DNA of 64,000 nt from Mycobacterium sp. 852002-50816_SCH5313054-b (lineage in GTDB: Bacteria; Actinomycetota; Actinomycetes; Mycobacteriales; Mycobacteriaceae): contig NZ_LZIC01000097.1 in NCBI RefSeq assembly GCF_001667185.1, positions 32,191 to 96,190 on the forward strand, in the 5' to 3' direction. The notes beneath the pieces were generated by a model. That model made no database searches. It was not told where the DNA came from and saw only the letters and a program-made list of their open reading frames with translations. This document shows positions 55,911 to 64,000 of the stretch, piece by piece; position 1 is the first letter of the stretch, and every line of letters starts with the position of its first letter. The translations under genes were made by a program, and so were the position numbers.

Positions 55911-57419
55911 TTAGCTGGTCAGTTGTTCCACCAGTTCCGCCGCGCTGTGCACCGAGTCCAATAACGCCCCGACGTGGGCCTTGCTGCCGCGCAGCGGCTC
56001 CAGCGTCGGGATGCGCACCAGCGAATCGCCGCCGAGGTCGAAAATCACCGAGTCCCAGCTGGCCGCGGCGATGTCGGCGCCGAACCGGCGCAGGCATTCG
56101 CCGCGGAAGTAGGCGCGGGTGTCCGTCGGCGGATTGTCGACGGCATCGATCACCTGGTGTTCGCTTACCAGGCGCTTCATCGAACCGCGCGCGACCAGCC
56201 GGTTGTACAGGCCCTTGTCCAGCCGGACGTCGGAGTATTGCAGGTCCACCAGGTGCAGCCGCGGCGCCGACCAGTTCAGGTTCTCGCGCTGCCGGAAACC
56301 CTCGAGCAGCCGCAGCTTGGCCGGCCAGTCCAGCAGCTCGGCGCAGTCCATCGGGTCGCGCTCGAGCTTGTCGAGCACGTCCGCCCAGGTCTCGACGACG
56401 TCGGCCGCGCGGGGGTCGGGGTCTCGGCCGTCGACCAGCTTGGCCACCCGGTCGAGGTAAATCCGTTGCAGCGCAAGGGCGGTCAGCTCGCGGCCGTCGG
56501 CCAGGGCGACCGCGACGCGCAGCGACGGATCGCGGCTGATCGCGTGGACGGCGTGGACCGGGCGCGCCAGCGCCAGGTCGCTCAGGTCGATCCCGTGCGC
56601 GGGACCCTCTTCGATCAAATCGAGCACCAGTGCGGTGGTGCCCAGCTTCAGGTACGTCGACGTCTCGGCGAGGTTGGCGTCGCCGATGATCACGTGCAGC
56701 CGGCGGTACCGGTCGGCGTCCGCGTGGGGTTCGTCGCGGGTGTTGATGATGCCGCGCTTGAGCGTGGTCTCCAGCCCGACCTCGACCTCGATGTAATCCG
56801 AGCGCTGCGACAGCTGGAAGCCCGGCTCGTCACCGGCGGGCCCGATGCCCACCCGGCCCGAGCCGGTGACCACCTGGCGCGACACCAGGAACGGGGTCAG
56901 CCCGGCGATGATCGCCGAGAACGGCGTCTGCCGCGACATCAGGTAGTTCTCGTGCGATCCGTAGGAGGCGCCCTTGCCGTCGACGTTGTTCTTGTAGAGC
57001 TGCAGCTTGGCGGCCCCGGGCACGCTGGCGACGTGCCGGGCGGCGGCCTCCATCACGCGCTCACCGGCCTTGTCCCAGATCACCGCGTCCAGCGGGTCGG
57101 TGCACTCGGGCGCGGAGTATTCCGGGTGCGCGTGGTCGACATAAAGCCTCGCCCCGTTGGTCAGGATCATGTTGGCCGCGCCGACCTCGTCGGCGTCGAC
57201 CACCGGGGGTGGACCGGCCGAGCGGCTCAGGTCGAAACCGCGGGCGTCGCGCAGCGGCGATTCCACCTCGTAGTCCCAGCGGGTGCGCTTGGCGCGCTGG
57301 ATGCCGGCGGCGGCCGCGTAGGCCAGCACCGCCTGCGTGGAGGTGAGGATCGGGTTGGCGGTCGGGTCCGACGGCGACGAGATGCCGTACTCGACCTCCG
57401 TCCCGATAATCCTTTGCAT
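55911..57419 (-). CDS. dop: Pup deamidase/depupylase Dop
   Basis: A 502-aa glutamine-synthetase-like enzyme that deamidates Pup's C-terminal Gln and removes Pup from substrates. It begins MQRIIGTEVEYGISSPSDPTANPI, with the metal-binding Glu, and has the Dop-specific loop region (residues ~40-80), GARLYVDHAHPEYSAPEC and NLAETSTYLKLGTTALVLDLIEEG. The ATG at 57419 is taken for its match to the 505-aa M. tuberculosis protein; longer frames lack support. It lies 91 bases upstream of pup. Confidence 0.94.
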   Translation of the reverse strand: MQRIIGTEVEYGISSPSDPTANPILTSTQAVLAYAAAAGIQRAKRTRWDYEVESPLRDARGFDLSRSAGPPPVVDADEVGAANMILTNGARLYVDHAHPEYSAPECTDPLDAVIWDKAGERVMEAAARHVASVPGAAKLQLYKNNVDGKGASYGSHENYLMSRQTPFSAIIAGLTPFLVSRQVVTGSGRVGIGPAGDEPGFQLSQRSDYIEVEVGLETTLKRGIINTRDEPHADADRYRRLHVIIGDANLAETSTYLKLGTTALVLDLIEEGPAHGIDLSDLALARPVHAVHAISRDPSLRVAVALADGRELTALALQRIYLDRVAKLVDGRDPDPRAADVVETWADVLDKLERDPMDCAELLDWPAKLRLLEGFRQRENLNWSAPRLHLVDLQYSDVRLDKGLYNRLVARGSMKRLVSEHQVIDAVDNPPTDTRAYFRGECLRRFGADIAAASWDSVIFDLGGDSLVRIPTLEPLRGSKAHVGALLDSVHSAAELVEQLTS

Positions 57420-57532
57420 TACTTCAAGATAGGCCCGCCGACGATGCAGCCCGCTCGGCGGGGTGATCTGGGGACCCGAATTCGGCGCGGTATCGGCCAT
57501 CGTGCGGGCCGTCGCCACTAGGGTGAGCCCGC

Positions 57533-58729
57533 ATGAGCTCTTCTCTGCGGCGGTCGCCGGGGACGGCGAGCGCTTCTCCTGGGTATGGGGCCGAAAGCTG
57601 GTTCCTCGAGCGCGGTTTGCCCTCGGTGCTGACCCGGCGGTCCCGGTGGCGACGGCTCTGGCCGCGGTCGGCCCCCATGCTGGCCGCCTACGGGACTCTG
57701 CAGGCCTGCATCCTGCCGATCTACCTGCTCACCGGCGGCCACGATGTCGACATCACCGGGGACCCGACGGCCCCCCAAGTGGTAGTGCTGGGGATCCTCG
57801 CGGTCGCGCTTCCGCTGATGGCGGTCGTCGGCTGGGTGGTGTCGCGGTCACGGCGCGGCCGGACCCGCGCGGCCGTGTCGACCCTCGCGGTGATCGTCGT
57901 GGCGTGCGTCGGGATCACCGTGGGCGGACCCAGGGAACTGGTGCAGGAGGCCATCGTCGCGGCCGCGGTGCTGATCCTGACCGGCTGCGGCGTCGGATCC
58001 GTCGTCGGGTGGGCGGTGCGCATGATGCTGTCGCACCTTGCCACCGTGGGGGCCCTGGTCGTCCGCGCCCTGCCGGTGGTGCTGCTGACCGCGTTGGTCT
58101 TCTTCAACACCTACGTGTGGATCATGGCCAAGACGATCAGCGGGCAACGGCTGGGGCTGGCGATCGCCTTTCTGCTCTCGATCGCCGTGGCCTTCGTCGT
58201 CTCGGCGACCTGGGAACGGGCCAGGCCGGCGCTGCGGTCGACGATGGCGGCGCTGCCCAAAGACAGTGAACGGCTTGCCGAGACGCCCTTCGCGGACATG
58301 CCGGACACCCCCGACTGCGCGCCGCTGACCCGGGCCGAACGCCTCAACGTCGTCTTCGTGCTGGCCGCGTCGCAAATGGCGCAAATCCTCGTGGTCGCGG
58401 TGGTCACCGCAACCATCTACTTGGTGCTGGGCCTGATCGTGCTCACGCCGTCGCTGCTGAACGAATGGACCCACACCTACACAAGCACCGCGACGGTGCT
58501 GGGATTCACGCTGCCGGTTCCCGATTCGCTGATCCACATGACCTTGTTCCTCGGGGCGTTGACGTTCATGTACATCAGCGCCCGCGCGGCCGGCGATGCC
58601 GAATACCGCTCCACGTTCCTCGACCCGCTGATCGAGGACCTGCACGCGACGCTGATCGCGCGCAACCGCTACCGCGGCGCCGTGGCGGCGACGGCGTGTG
58701 AAGTTGACGCCACCGGCGCCAGTGATTAA
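57533..58729 (+). CDS. Integral membrane protein (Rv2113-like)
   Basis: A 398-aa protein of unknown function. It has about seven hydrophobic helices (AYGTLQACILPIYLLTG, VVVLGILAVALPLMAVVGWVV, AAVSTLAVIVVACVGITVGG, AIVAAAVLILTGCGVGSVVGWAV, ALVVRALPVVLLTALVFFNTYVW, GLAIAFLLSIAVAFVV, ILVVAVVTATIYLVLGLIVL) and a final hydrophobic stretch with LPVPDSLIHMTLFLGALTFMYI. No enzyme motif was found. It is divergent from dop, with 113 bases between starts, and overlaps the next gene's start. Confidence 0.82.
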   Translation: MSSSLRRSPGTASASPGYGAESWFLERGLPSVLTRRSRWRRLWPRSAPMLAAYGTLQACILPIYLLTGGHDVDITGDPTAPQVVVLGILAVALPLMAVVGWVVSRSRRGRTRAAVSTLAVIVVACVGITVGGPRELVQEAIVAAAVLILTGCGVGSVVGWAVRMMLSHLATVGALVVRALPVVLLTALVFFNTYVWIMAKTISGQRLGLAIAFLLSIAVAFVVSATWERARPALRSTMAALPKDSERLAETPFADMPDTPDCAPLTRAERLNVVFVLAASQMAQILVVAVVTATIYLVLGLIVLTPSLLNEWTHTYTSTATVLGFTLPVPDSLIHMTLFLGALTFMYISARAAGDAEYRSTFLDPLIEDLHATLIARNRYRGAVAATACEVDATGASD

Positions 58730-59342
58730 TTTCACACGGATGACCGACCTGGCTGGAATGCGTTACGGCGAAGTGCTTCTCGTGACCCCCGGCGAGGCCG
58801 GCCCGCAGGCCACCGTCTACAACAGCTTCCCGCTCAACGACTGCCCCGCCGAGCTGTGGTCGGCGTTGGACCCGCACGCGATCGCCGCCGAAAACGGCGC
58901 GGCCGCAGCGTTGCTCAACGGCCCCCGCTATTGGCTGATGAACTCCATCGAGAAGGAACAGCAGGGCCCGCAGGTGACGAAGACCTTCGGGGGCATCGAA
59001 ATGATCCTGCAGGCCACCGTCCTGCTGTCCTCGATGAACCCGTCGCCCTTCACCGTCAACAAGGTGAGCCGGCATACGGTGTTCGTTTTCAACGCCGGCG
59101 AGGAGGTCTACGAACTCATCGACCCCCACGGCAAGCGCTGGGTCATGCAGACGTGGAGCCAGGTCGCCGACCCGAACCTGAAGCGCGAAGACCTGCCCGG
59201 GCTGGCCAGCCGGCTGGAGCTGCCGGGCGGGTGGAGCTACCAGCCGCGCGTGCTCACCGACGAGTTGCGGGTGGACACCAGAACCGAAGCCGCCCAAGTG
59301 CTGCAGGACAACCTGACCAACAGCTACTCGCTCGAGACGTGA
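58722..59342 (+). CDS. Conserved protein (Rv2114-like)
   Basis: A 206-aa soluble protein without recognised catalytic motifs: MTDLAGMRYGEVLLVTPGEAGPQATVYNSFPLNDCPAELWSALDPHAIAAENGA... and LVFNAGEEVYELIDPHGKRWVMQTWSQV. The GTG at 58722 overlaps the membrane gene's stop (58727-58729), indicating coupling; ATG at 58740 is a shorter alternative. Length agrees with M. tuberculosis Rv2114 (207 aa). Function unknown. Confidence 0.75.
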   Translation: MINFTRMTDLAGMRYGEVLLVTPGEAGPQATVYNSFPLNDCPAELWSALDPHAIAAENGAAAALLNGPRYWLMNSIEKEQQGPQVTKTFGGIEMILQATVLLSSMNPSPFTVNKVSRHTVFVFNAGEEVYELIDPHGKRWVMQTWSQVADPNLKREDLPGLASRLELPGGWSYQPRVLTDELRVDTRTEAAQVLQDNLTNSYSLET

Positions 59343-59343
59343 T

Positions 59344-61206
59344 CTAGGGGCGATTCGCGATCCAGCTGCGGTGGCGTACCGCGGCCTTGCGCGCGGCCTT
59401 GGCGAGCGTCCGGTCCGGCAGGTGGCGACCAAGCGCATCGAGGACCGGCGCCGTCTCGGGCGCGCGGTGCCGCCACATGTTTTCGAGCAGCTGCAACGGT
59501 TCCTCTGCAGCGCTGAAAAGGCGGCATAGCTCTTCCGGGTCGTCCACGCTGCCGGCGAGCACGTCGACCAGCACCGCGGTATCGACGAAGCTGCCGAGGG
59601 TCTCGGCGTCGGCGCGGTCGACCGACATCAACCACAGCGCCGCATGTCCGGCAACCGGCGTATCCAATAGCTGGCGAACCAGCGGCTCGACCACCTCAAT
59701 GTCGAACATATGCAGCGCGACGAAGCCCATCATCCGACTCGCGGCGCTCGACGCCGCCGCGATGGCCTCGGTGAGCATCTGCACCCGCTCGGCAACCGGA
59801 CGGCCGGCCTGCCACCCGGCCACCAGGGACTCGTGCTGCGTATCGGCCGCCGCCAACATCGCGTCGATCAACTCTGCGCCATCGCCCGCGGCGAGACTGT
59901 CCCCGCGACGCAGCAGGTACCCGGCGTCATCGAGATAATCCGGCAGGACGTGCCGACCAAGGGCAGTCAGCGTCAGCGTGCCATCCGTCCAGTGGCTGGG
60001 CCCAAATTCCTCGGGGACCTCGATGCGGCCGGCCCACTTCACCACGCCCGCGTCCTCTAAGACCTCGAAGATCCGACTCATGTCCCGCCGGGTGAACGCG
60101 TCGAGATCCCGCACCCAGTCCCGCGCGCGGGTCGCGATCCGCCGATCAACCACCGATTGAGCCCACTCGAGGACGGACGCGAAAGGAATCTCCGCGGCGT
60201 CGTCGGCGAGCAGCGGGGCCAGCCAATGCACGATCCCGTCGTCGAGCAACTCGTGCATTTCGTCGAGGTACCAGATACGGCCCGAGTACAGCGACTCCAA
60301 CGTGCCCAGTTCGACGATCGCCGCGAACAGCGCCGCGGCCCGCTGGACGGTCGGGCGAGTGGCCCATGCCTTCACCGGAACCAACCGACGCTGGTGCGTC
60401 CGGACGGCCCCGACCGCCTTGGCGATCGCCAGGATGAAGTTCAACTGCGGCAAATCCGCCGTAGACGAGGTCCGCCATGTCTTGTCGCCGATCCGGGGGT
60501 CCATCTCGTCGCCGGTGTCGAGCCGCTCGACCAGCGCGCGACCATCGGCCAGCTTCAGGTTTCCCTTGTCGGTCAGCTGTTTTCCGTCAACGTCCAGATA
60601 GTCGCGCAGGGATTCGAGTTTCGCGAGCAACGGCGCCGCTGTCGCCGCGGTCTCGACGTCGGCCGGCGGCGGCGGGATATAGATGAACGGCAACTCGTAG
60701 GGATCCGGCTCCTCGATCGGTCCGGGGCCGTACCGCTCTTCAATTTCCGCCAGCGCAGCTTGAAACCTCTCATCGTCCTCGTCTGAGCTGGACGGGTCCG
60801 CGGCGCGTGTAGGGTCGCGCGATTCAGCCAGCACGGTCGGGGCGAGATCGTCGACCATTCTTCGCAGCCGGGACGCACGCTCGACTCCGCCAGCGAGGCG
60901 TTCGGTGGCCGCCATGAAATCGACGTAGACACCGATGGCGTAGCACAAACCCACCGCCGCGTCCGGGCGCCCGGTCAACCGGCGCGGACACCAGTCGACC
61001 AGAAACTCCGCCAGCTCGCCGGGCGTGAACTCGTCGAGGACACCGCTCGATTCGCGATACCGCCAGTCCAGGAAGAACGCAACGTCGGAGACCACATCGT
61101 CCCGCTCGGACTCGGACGCACCCAGCCAGGCGTGGAGTTCGCCGAGCAGTGCGTCGCGCGACTCGAGGTACGCGTCGTCGTCACCGGGATGGAATTCGAG
61201 CCGCAC
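59344..61206 (-). CDS. Unknown 620-aa protein in the Pup-proteasome locus
   Basis: A large soluble, helical, acidic protein that I do not recognise. An N-terminal part has FLDWRYRESSGVLDEFTPGELAEFLVDWCPRRL, followed by an acidic, disordered stretch (~125-175), a middle containing DIGDKTWRTSSTADLPQLNFILAIAKAVG and winged-helix-like FEVLEDAGVVKWAGRIEVP...LTLTALGRHVLPDYL, then a C-terminal helical-repeat-like part with Ala-rich helices. It starts with GTG at 61206 and lies 34 bases behind the mpa stop on the same strand, so it may be co-transcribed with mpa. The M. tuberculosis locus has no gene at this place as I recall it. Confidence 0.72.
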   Translation of the reverse strand: MRLEFHPGDDDAYLESRDALLGELHAWLGASESERDDVVSDVAFFLDWRYRESSGVLDEFTPGELAEFLVDWCPRRLTGRPDAAVGLCYAIGVYVDFMAATERLAGGVERASRLRRMVDDLAPTVLAESRDPTRAADPSSSDEDDERFQAALAEIEERYGPGPIEEPDPYELPFIYIPPPPADVETAATAAPLLAKLESLRDYLDVDGKQLTDKGNLKLADGRALVERLDTGDEMDPRIGDKTWRTSSTADLPQLNFILAIAKAVGAVRTHQRRLVPVKAWATRPTVQRAAALFAAIVELGTLESLYSGRIWYLDEMHELLDDGIVHWLAPLLADDAAEIPFASVLEWAQSVVDRRIATRARDWVRDLDAFTRRDMSRIFEVLEDAGVVKWAGRIEVPEEFGPSHWTDGTLTLTALGRHVLPDYLDDAGYLLRRGDSLAAGDGAELIDAMLAAADTQHESLVAGWQAGRPVAERVQMLTEAIAAASSAASRMMGFVALHMFDIEVVEPLVRQLLDTPVAGHAALWLMSVDRADAETLGSFVDTAVLVDVLAGSVDDPEELCRLFSAAEEPLQLLENMWRHRAPETAPVLDALGRHLPDRTLAKAARKAAVRHRSWIANRP

Positions 61207-61240
61207 CCGGGCGACGTTAGTCGGTGTGACCGACAAATGT

Positions 61241-63070
61241 TTACAAGTACTGACCCAGGTTCGACTCGGTGTCGATGGCACGCGACGCGCTCGACGACTT
61301 GCCGGTGACCAGGGTGCGGATGTAGACGATCCGCTCGCCCTTCTTGCCCGAAATCCGCGCCCAGTCATCGGGGTTGGTGGTGTTGGGCAGGTCCTCGTTC
61401 TCGGCGAACTCGTCGACGATCGAGTCGAGCAGGTGCTGGATGCGCAGGCCCGGCTGACCGGTCTCCAGCACCGACTTGATGGCGTTCTTCTTCGCCCGGT
61501 CGACGACGTTCTGGATCATCGCCCCGGAGTTGAAGTCCTTGAAGTACATGACTTCCTTGTCACCGTTGGCGTAGGTGACCTCCAGGAACCGGTTGTCGTC
61601 GATCTCGGCGTACATCCGCTCGACGACCTTCTCGATCATCGCCTTGATGCAGGCGGTGCGGTCGGCGTCGAACTCGGCGAGGTCGTCGGCGTGCAGCGGC
61701 AGCGACTCGATCAGATACTTCGAGAAGATGTCCTGCGCCGCCTCGGCATCCGGGCGCTCGATCTTGATCTTCACGTCGAGGCGACCGGGCCGCAGGATCG
61801 CGGGGTCGATCATGTCCTCGCGGTTGGAGGCGCCGATGACGATGACGTTCTCCAGGCCCTCGACACCGTCGATCTCGCTGAGCAACTGCGGCACCACCGT
61901 CGTCTCGACGTCCGAGGAGACGCCGGTGCCGCGGGTGCGGAAGATCGAATCCATCTCGTCGAAGAACACGATCACCGGCGTCCCTTCCGACGCCTTCTCG
62001 CGGGCGCGCTGGAAGATCAGCCGGATGTGCCGCTCTGTCTCGCCGACGAACTTGTTCAGCAGCTCCGGGCCCTTGATGTTGAGGAAGTACGACTTCGCCT
62101 CGCGGGCGTCGTCGCCGCGCACCTCGGCCATCTTCTTGGCCAACGAGTTCGCGACCGCTTTGGCAATCAAGGTCTTGCCGCAGCCGGGCGGGCCGTAGAG
62201 CAACACACCTTTGGGCGGGCGCAGTGCGTACTCGCGGTAGAGCTCCTTGTGCAGGAACGGCAGCTCGACGGCGTCGCGGATCTGCTCGATCTGGCGCGTC
62301 AGGCCACCGATGTCCTGGTAGCTGACGTCGGGCACCTCTTCCAGCACCAGGTCTTCGACCTCGGCCTTGGGGATGCGCTCGAAGGCGTAGCCGGCCTTGG
62401 TGTCGACCAGAAGCGAGTCGCCCGGGCGCAGCTTGCGGGGCTTGGTGTCGTCGTTGAGTGCGTCGGGAACGCCGTCCGGCAGGTCCTCGGCGACCAGGGG
62501 CTCGGCCAGCCACACGATGCGTTCCTCGTCGGCGTGCCCGACCACGAGCGCCCGGTGCCCGTCGTTCAGCACCTCGCGCAGGGTGGAGATCTCGCCGACC
62601 GATTCGAACGTGCCGGCCTCGACGACGGTCAGGGCCTCGTTGAGGCGGACCGTCTGCCCCTTCCGGAGCGTTGCGACCTCGATGTTGGGCGAGCACGTCA
62701 GGCGCATCTTGCGGCCCGAGGTGAAAACGTCGACGGTGTCGTCCTCGTGCGCGCCCAGCAAAACGCCGTAGCCGCTGGGCGGCTGCCCGAGGCGGTCGAC
62801 CTCTTCCCGCAGCGCCAGCAATTGCTGGCGCGCCTCCTTGAGGGTGTCCATCAACTTGGAATTGCGCGCCGCGAGGGAGTCGATGCGGGCTTCGAGCTGA
62901 TGCACGTCGCGGGCAGACCGAGTGCTGCCGGGCGTTCCAACCGCGTGCTCGAGTTGTTCGCGCAGCACCGCTGCCTCACGGCGTAACTGTTCCAGTTCGG
63001 CAGCGTCGGCGCTGGACATGCCAGCGTCACCGGTGTTGCCGAATGCTTCAGAACGCTCTGAGTCACCCAT
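61241..63070 (-). CDS. mpa: Proteasome-associated AAA ATPase Mpa
   Basis: A 609-aa ring ATPase that captures pupylated proteins and feeds them to the 20S core. Residues ~20-95 form the coiled coil that binds Pup; two OB folds follow (to ~245), then the AAA domain with YGPPGCGKT (293-300), VIVFFDEMDSIF and ASNREDMIDPAILRPGRLD. The C-terminus ends SNLGQYL, with the penultimate Tyr that docks in the proteasome. GAAAGGAGC upstream is a strong ribosome binding site for the ATG at 63070. Confidence 0.96.
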   Translation of the reverse strand: MGDSERSEAFGNTGDAGMSSADAAELEQLRREAAVLREQLEHAVGTPGSTRSARDVHQLEARIDSLAARNSKLMDTLKEARQQLLALREEVDRLGQPPSGYGVLLGAHEDDTVDVFTSGRKMRLTCSPNIEVATLRKGQTVRLNEALTVVEAGTFESVGEISTLREVLNDGHRALVVGHADEERIVWLAEPLVAEDLPDGVPDALNDDTKPRKLRPGDSLLVDTKAGYAFERIPKAEVEDLVLEEVPDVSYQDIGGLTRQIEQIRDAVELPFLHKELYREYALRPPKGVLLYGPPGCGKTLIAKAVANSLAKKMAEVRGDDAREAKSYFLNIKGPELLNKFVGETERHIRLIFQRAREKASEGTPVIVFFDEMDSIFRTRGTGVSSDVETTVVPQLLSEIDGVEGLENVIVIGASNREDMIDPAILRPGRLDVKIKIERPDAEAAQDIFSKYLIESLPLHADDLAEFDADRTACIKAMIEKVVERMYAEIDDNRFLEVTYANGDKEVMYFKDFNSGAMIQNVVDRAKKNAIKSVLETGQPGLRIQHLLDSIVDEFAENEDLPNTTNPDDWARISGKKGERIVYIRTLVTGKSSSASRAIDTESNLGQYL

Positions 63071-63223
63071 GTTGCGCTCCTTTCCCGCCCCGAGATTCGC
63101 GGTGGTACTTCAACGCTACCGGCGATTGCCGGTTGATGTGCGCAGTCAAATGCTCACGAAAAGTTAAGACTTTGGTTCCACTGGTAATCTCTGCCACGAA
63201 TCGCGCCGAGCGAAAGGACGACC

Positions 63224-63337
63224 GTGGCCCCAAAAGCGCTCGCCACGGGCTGCGCCGGCGCCGTCTTCCCCGGCGCTGCGGCCCCCGCTGTGACATCCAT
63301 TGCACCCGTTGGCCCGCCGGTGGCCGCGGGCGCCTAA
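63224..63337 (+). CDS. Small ORF resembling a truncated MTB12-type signal peptide
   Basis: A 37-aa peptide (MAPKALATGCAGAVFPGAAAP, then AVTSIAPVGPPVAAGA) starting with GTG behind a good GAAAGGA ribosome binding site. It resembles the signal sequence and first mature residues of the MTB12/CFP-2 family, stops after 37 codons, and is followed 14 bases later by LppK, which carries an MTB12-like mature domain. It could be a leader peptide or the remnant of a duplicated paralogue. Conservation elsewhere is untested. Confidence 0.45.
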   Translation: MAPKALATGCAGAVFPGAAAPAVTSIAPVGPPVAAGA

Positions 63338-63351
63338 CCAGAACGAACCGC

Positions 63352-63921
63352 ATGCAGCAAGGCCTGTCCGTTGTGCTGAGCGCCGCCGCCGCGGTGGCGG
63401 CGATCGGGCTCGCCGGATGCTCGCACGCCGGCCCCAAGGTGGTGTCCTCGCCGACGTCGCGCGGCCCGGCCACGTCGACTCCGCTCGTCGTCGCGACTCC
63501 CCCGACCGCTCCGCTGCCGGCGGCCGACGCCCTGATCGACGTGCTGAACCGGCTCGCCGACTCCAACGTGCCGGGCGGCAACAAGGTGGGCCTCGTCGAG
63601 GGCGCGACCGCCGAGAGCGCGGCCACCCTGGACAACTTCACCAACGCGTTGCGGGACAACGGCTACCTGCCGATGACGTTCGCGGCGACCGACGTCGCGT
63701 GGTCGGACAAGAATCCGTCCCACGTGCGGGCCACCGTGACGGTCAATACCGCCCAGGCGAACAACGGCAAATTCACGTTTCCGATGGAGTTCACCCCCTT
63801 CCAAGGGGGTTGGCAGTTGTCCCGCCGAACGGCCGAAATGCTGCTGGCCCTGGGCAACTCGGCCGGGGGGCCGACGCCGCCCGCCAACCCGGCCCCGGGC
63901 CCCGCGCCGGCGCCCCCGGCG
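63352..63921 (+). CDS. lppK: Lipoprotein LppK (MTB12-like)
   Basis: A lipoprotein with signal peptide MQQGLSVVLSAAAAVAAIGLAGC (lipobox LAGC, lipidated Cys23). The mature part is MTB12-like: LPAADALIDVLNRLADSNVPGGNKVGLVEGATAESAATLDNFTNALRDNGYLPM and GGWQLSRRTAEMLLALGN, then Pro/Ala repeats. The frame has no stop and stays open to the window's end, but the last ~80 bases read better as another protein; the coordinate 63921 is the point where M. tuberculosis LppK (~189 aa) would end. The true end is uncertain. Confidence 0.8.
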
Positions 63922-63922
63922 C

Positions 63923-64000
63923 ACCCGCGCCGCGCTTGCGCCGGCCCGCATCGTGCTGCTCGACGAGCCAACCGAGCACCTCGACGCGGTCGACGCCGAG
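63923..64000 (+). pseudogene. Fragment of an ABC transporter ATPase (CydC-like), partial at the right edge
   Basis: In the +1 frame relative to lppK the last 78 bases read IVLLDEPTEHLDAVDAE preceded by alanine-rich residues. This is the Walker B and D-loop of an ABC ATPase; the DEPTEHLDA form is that of mycobacterial CydC-type proteins. It directly abuts the Pro-rich end of lppK with no upstream ATPase part in the window, so it is either a rearrangement or a chimeric join of the assembly. Confidence 0.6.

Noticed and set aside
63071..63223. A promoter with TTAAGA/GTAATCT-like hexamers for lppK
   Set aside because: Spacing and matches are weak, and I could not distinguish it from the mpa promoter that must lie in the same gap.

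Overview
The window is GC-rich mycobacterial chromosome. Gene content and order follow the Mycobacterium tuberculosis segment from pks12 (Rv2048c) to lppK (Rv2116), recognised here from protein sequence and order, not from a database search. The presence of sigC, a PPE-PPW protein and an MmpS/MmpL pair, together with many accessory genes and no PE_PGRS genes, suggests a slow-growing non-tuberculous species such as one of the M. avium complex; that placement is inference.

Region by region. 1-8.1 kb: the start of pks12, a small zinc-finger protein, rbpA, and the divergent operon fxsA-amidohydrolase-lnt-ppm1 (lipoprotein N-acylation and polyprenyl-phosphomannose synthesis, here as two separate genes), then a dienelactone hydrolase and a membrane-anchored protein. 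8.1-14.4 kb: a DJ-1/PfpI protein with an F420/FMN-type oxidoreductase, a four-gene operon (DUF1214 protein, sulfotransferase, TetR, SDR) and a TetR/Ddn-like pair with a visible double operator. 14.5-26.4 kb: cobN and cobG-cobH-cobIJ (aerobic cobalamin synthesis), with hydrolase, SDR, Baeyer-Villiger-type monooxygenase and FAD/NTF2 genes lying between them. 26.4-33.7 kb: a flavodoxin-like protein, mmpS-mmpL with a CsoR-type palindrome upstream, a PPE-PPW protein, and sigC, which is in one uninterrupted reading frame with a membrane zinc-finger anti-sigma protein. 33.7-37.5 kb: the SDR-cobL-cobM-cobK operon and a split-barrel F420 enzyme. 37.5-40.8 kb: an inserted polymorphic-toxin module, with a 905-aa WXG100/TNT-type NAD+ glycohydrolase and a low-GC candidate immunity gene. 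40.9-46.3 kb: esterase, pepE, a 5'-3' exonuclease and a repeat-rich membrane protein. 46.3-63.1 kb: helY, tatC, tatA, pafC, pafB, pafA, prcA, prcB, pup, dop and mpa, i.e. Tat export, the PafBC DNA-damage regulator and the complete Pup-proteasome system, with an unknown 620-aa gene inserted before mpa. 63.2-64 kb: a small MTB12-like remnant, lppK, and a last ~80 bases that read as an unrelated ABC-transporter ATPase.

The most notable observations are the anti-sigma/SigC fused frame, the TNT toxin/immunity module, the copper-type operator in front of the mmpS-mmpL pair close to SigC, the paired TetR operators, the FAD-monooxygenase/NTF2 in-frame fusion, and the chimeric-looking right end. No tRNA, rRNA, CRISPR array or insertion sequence was found.
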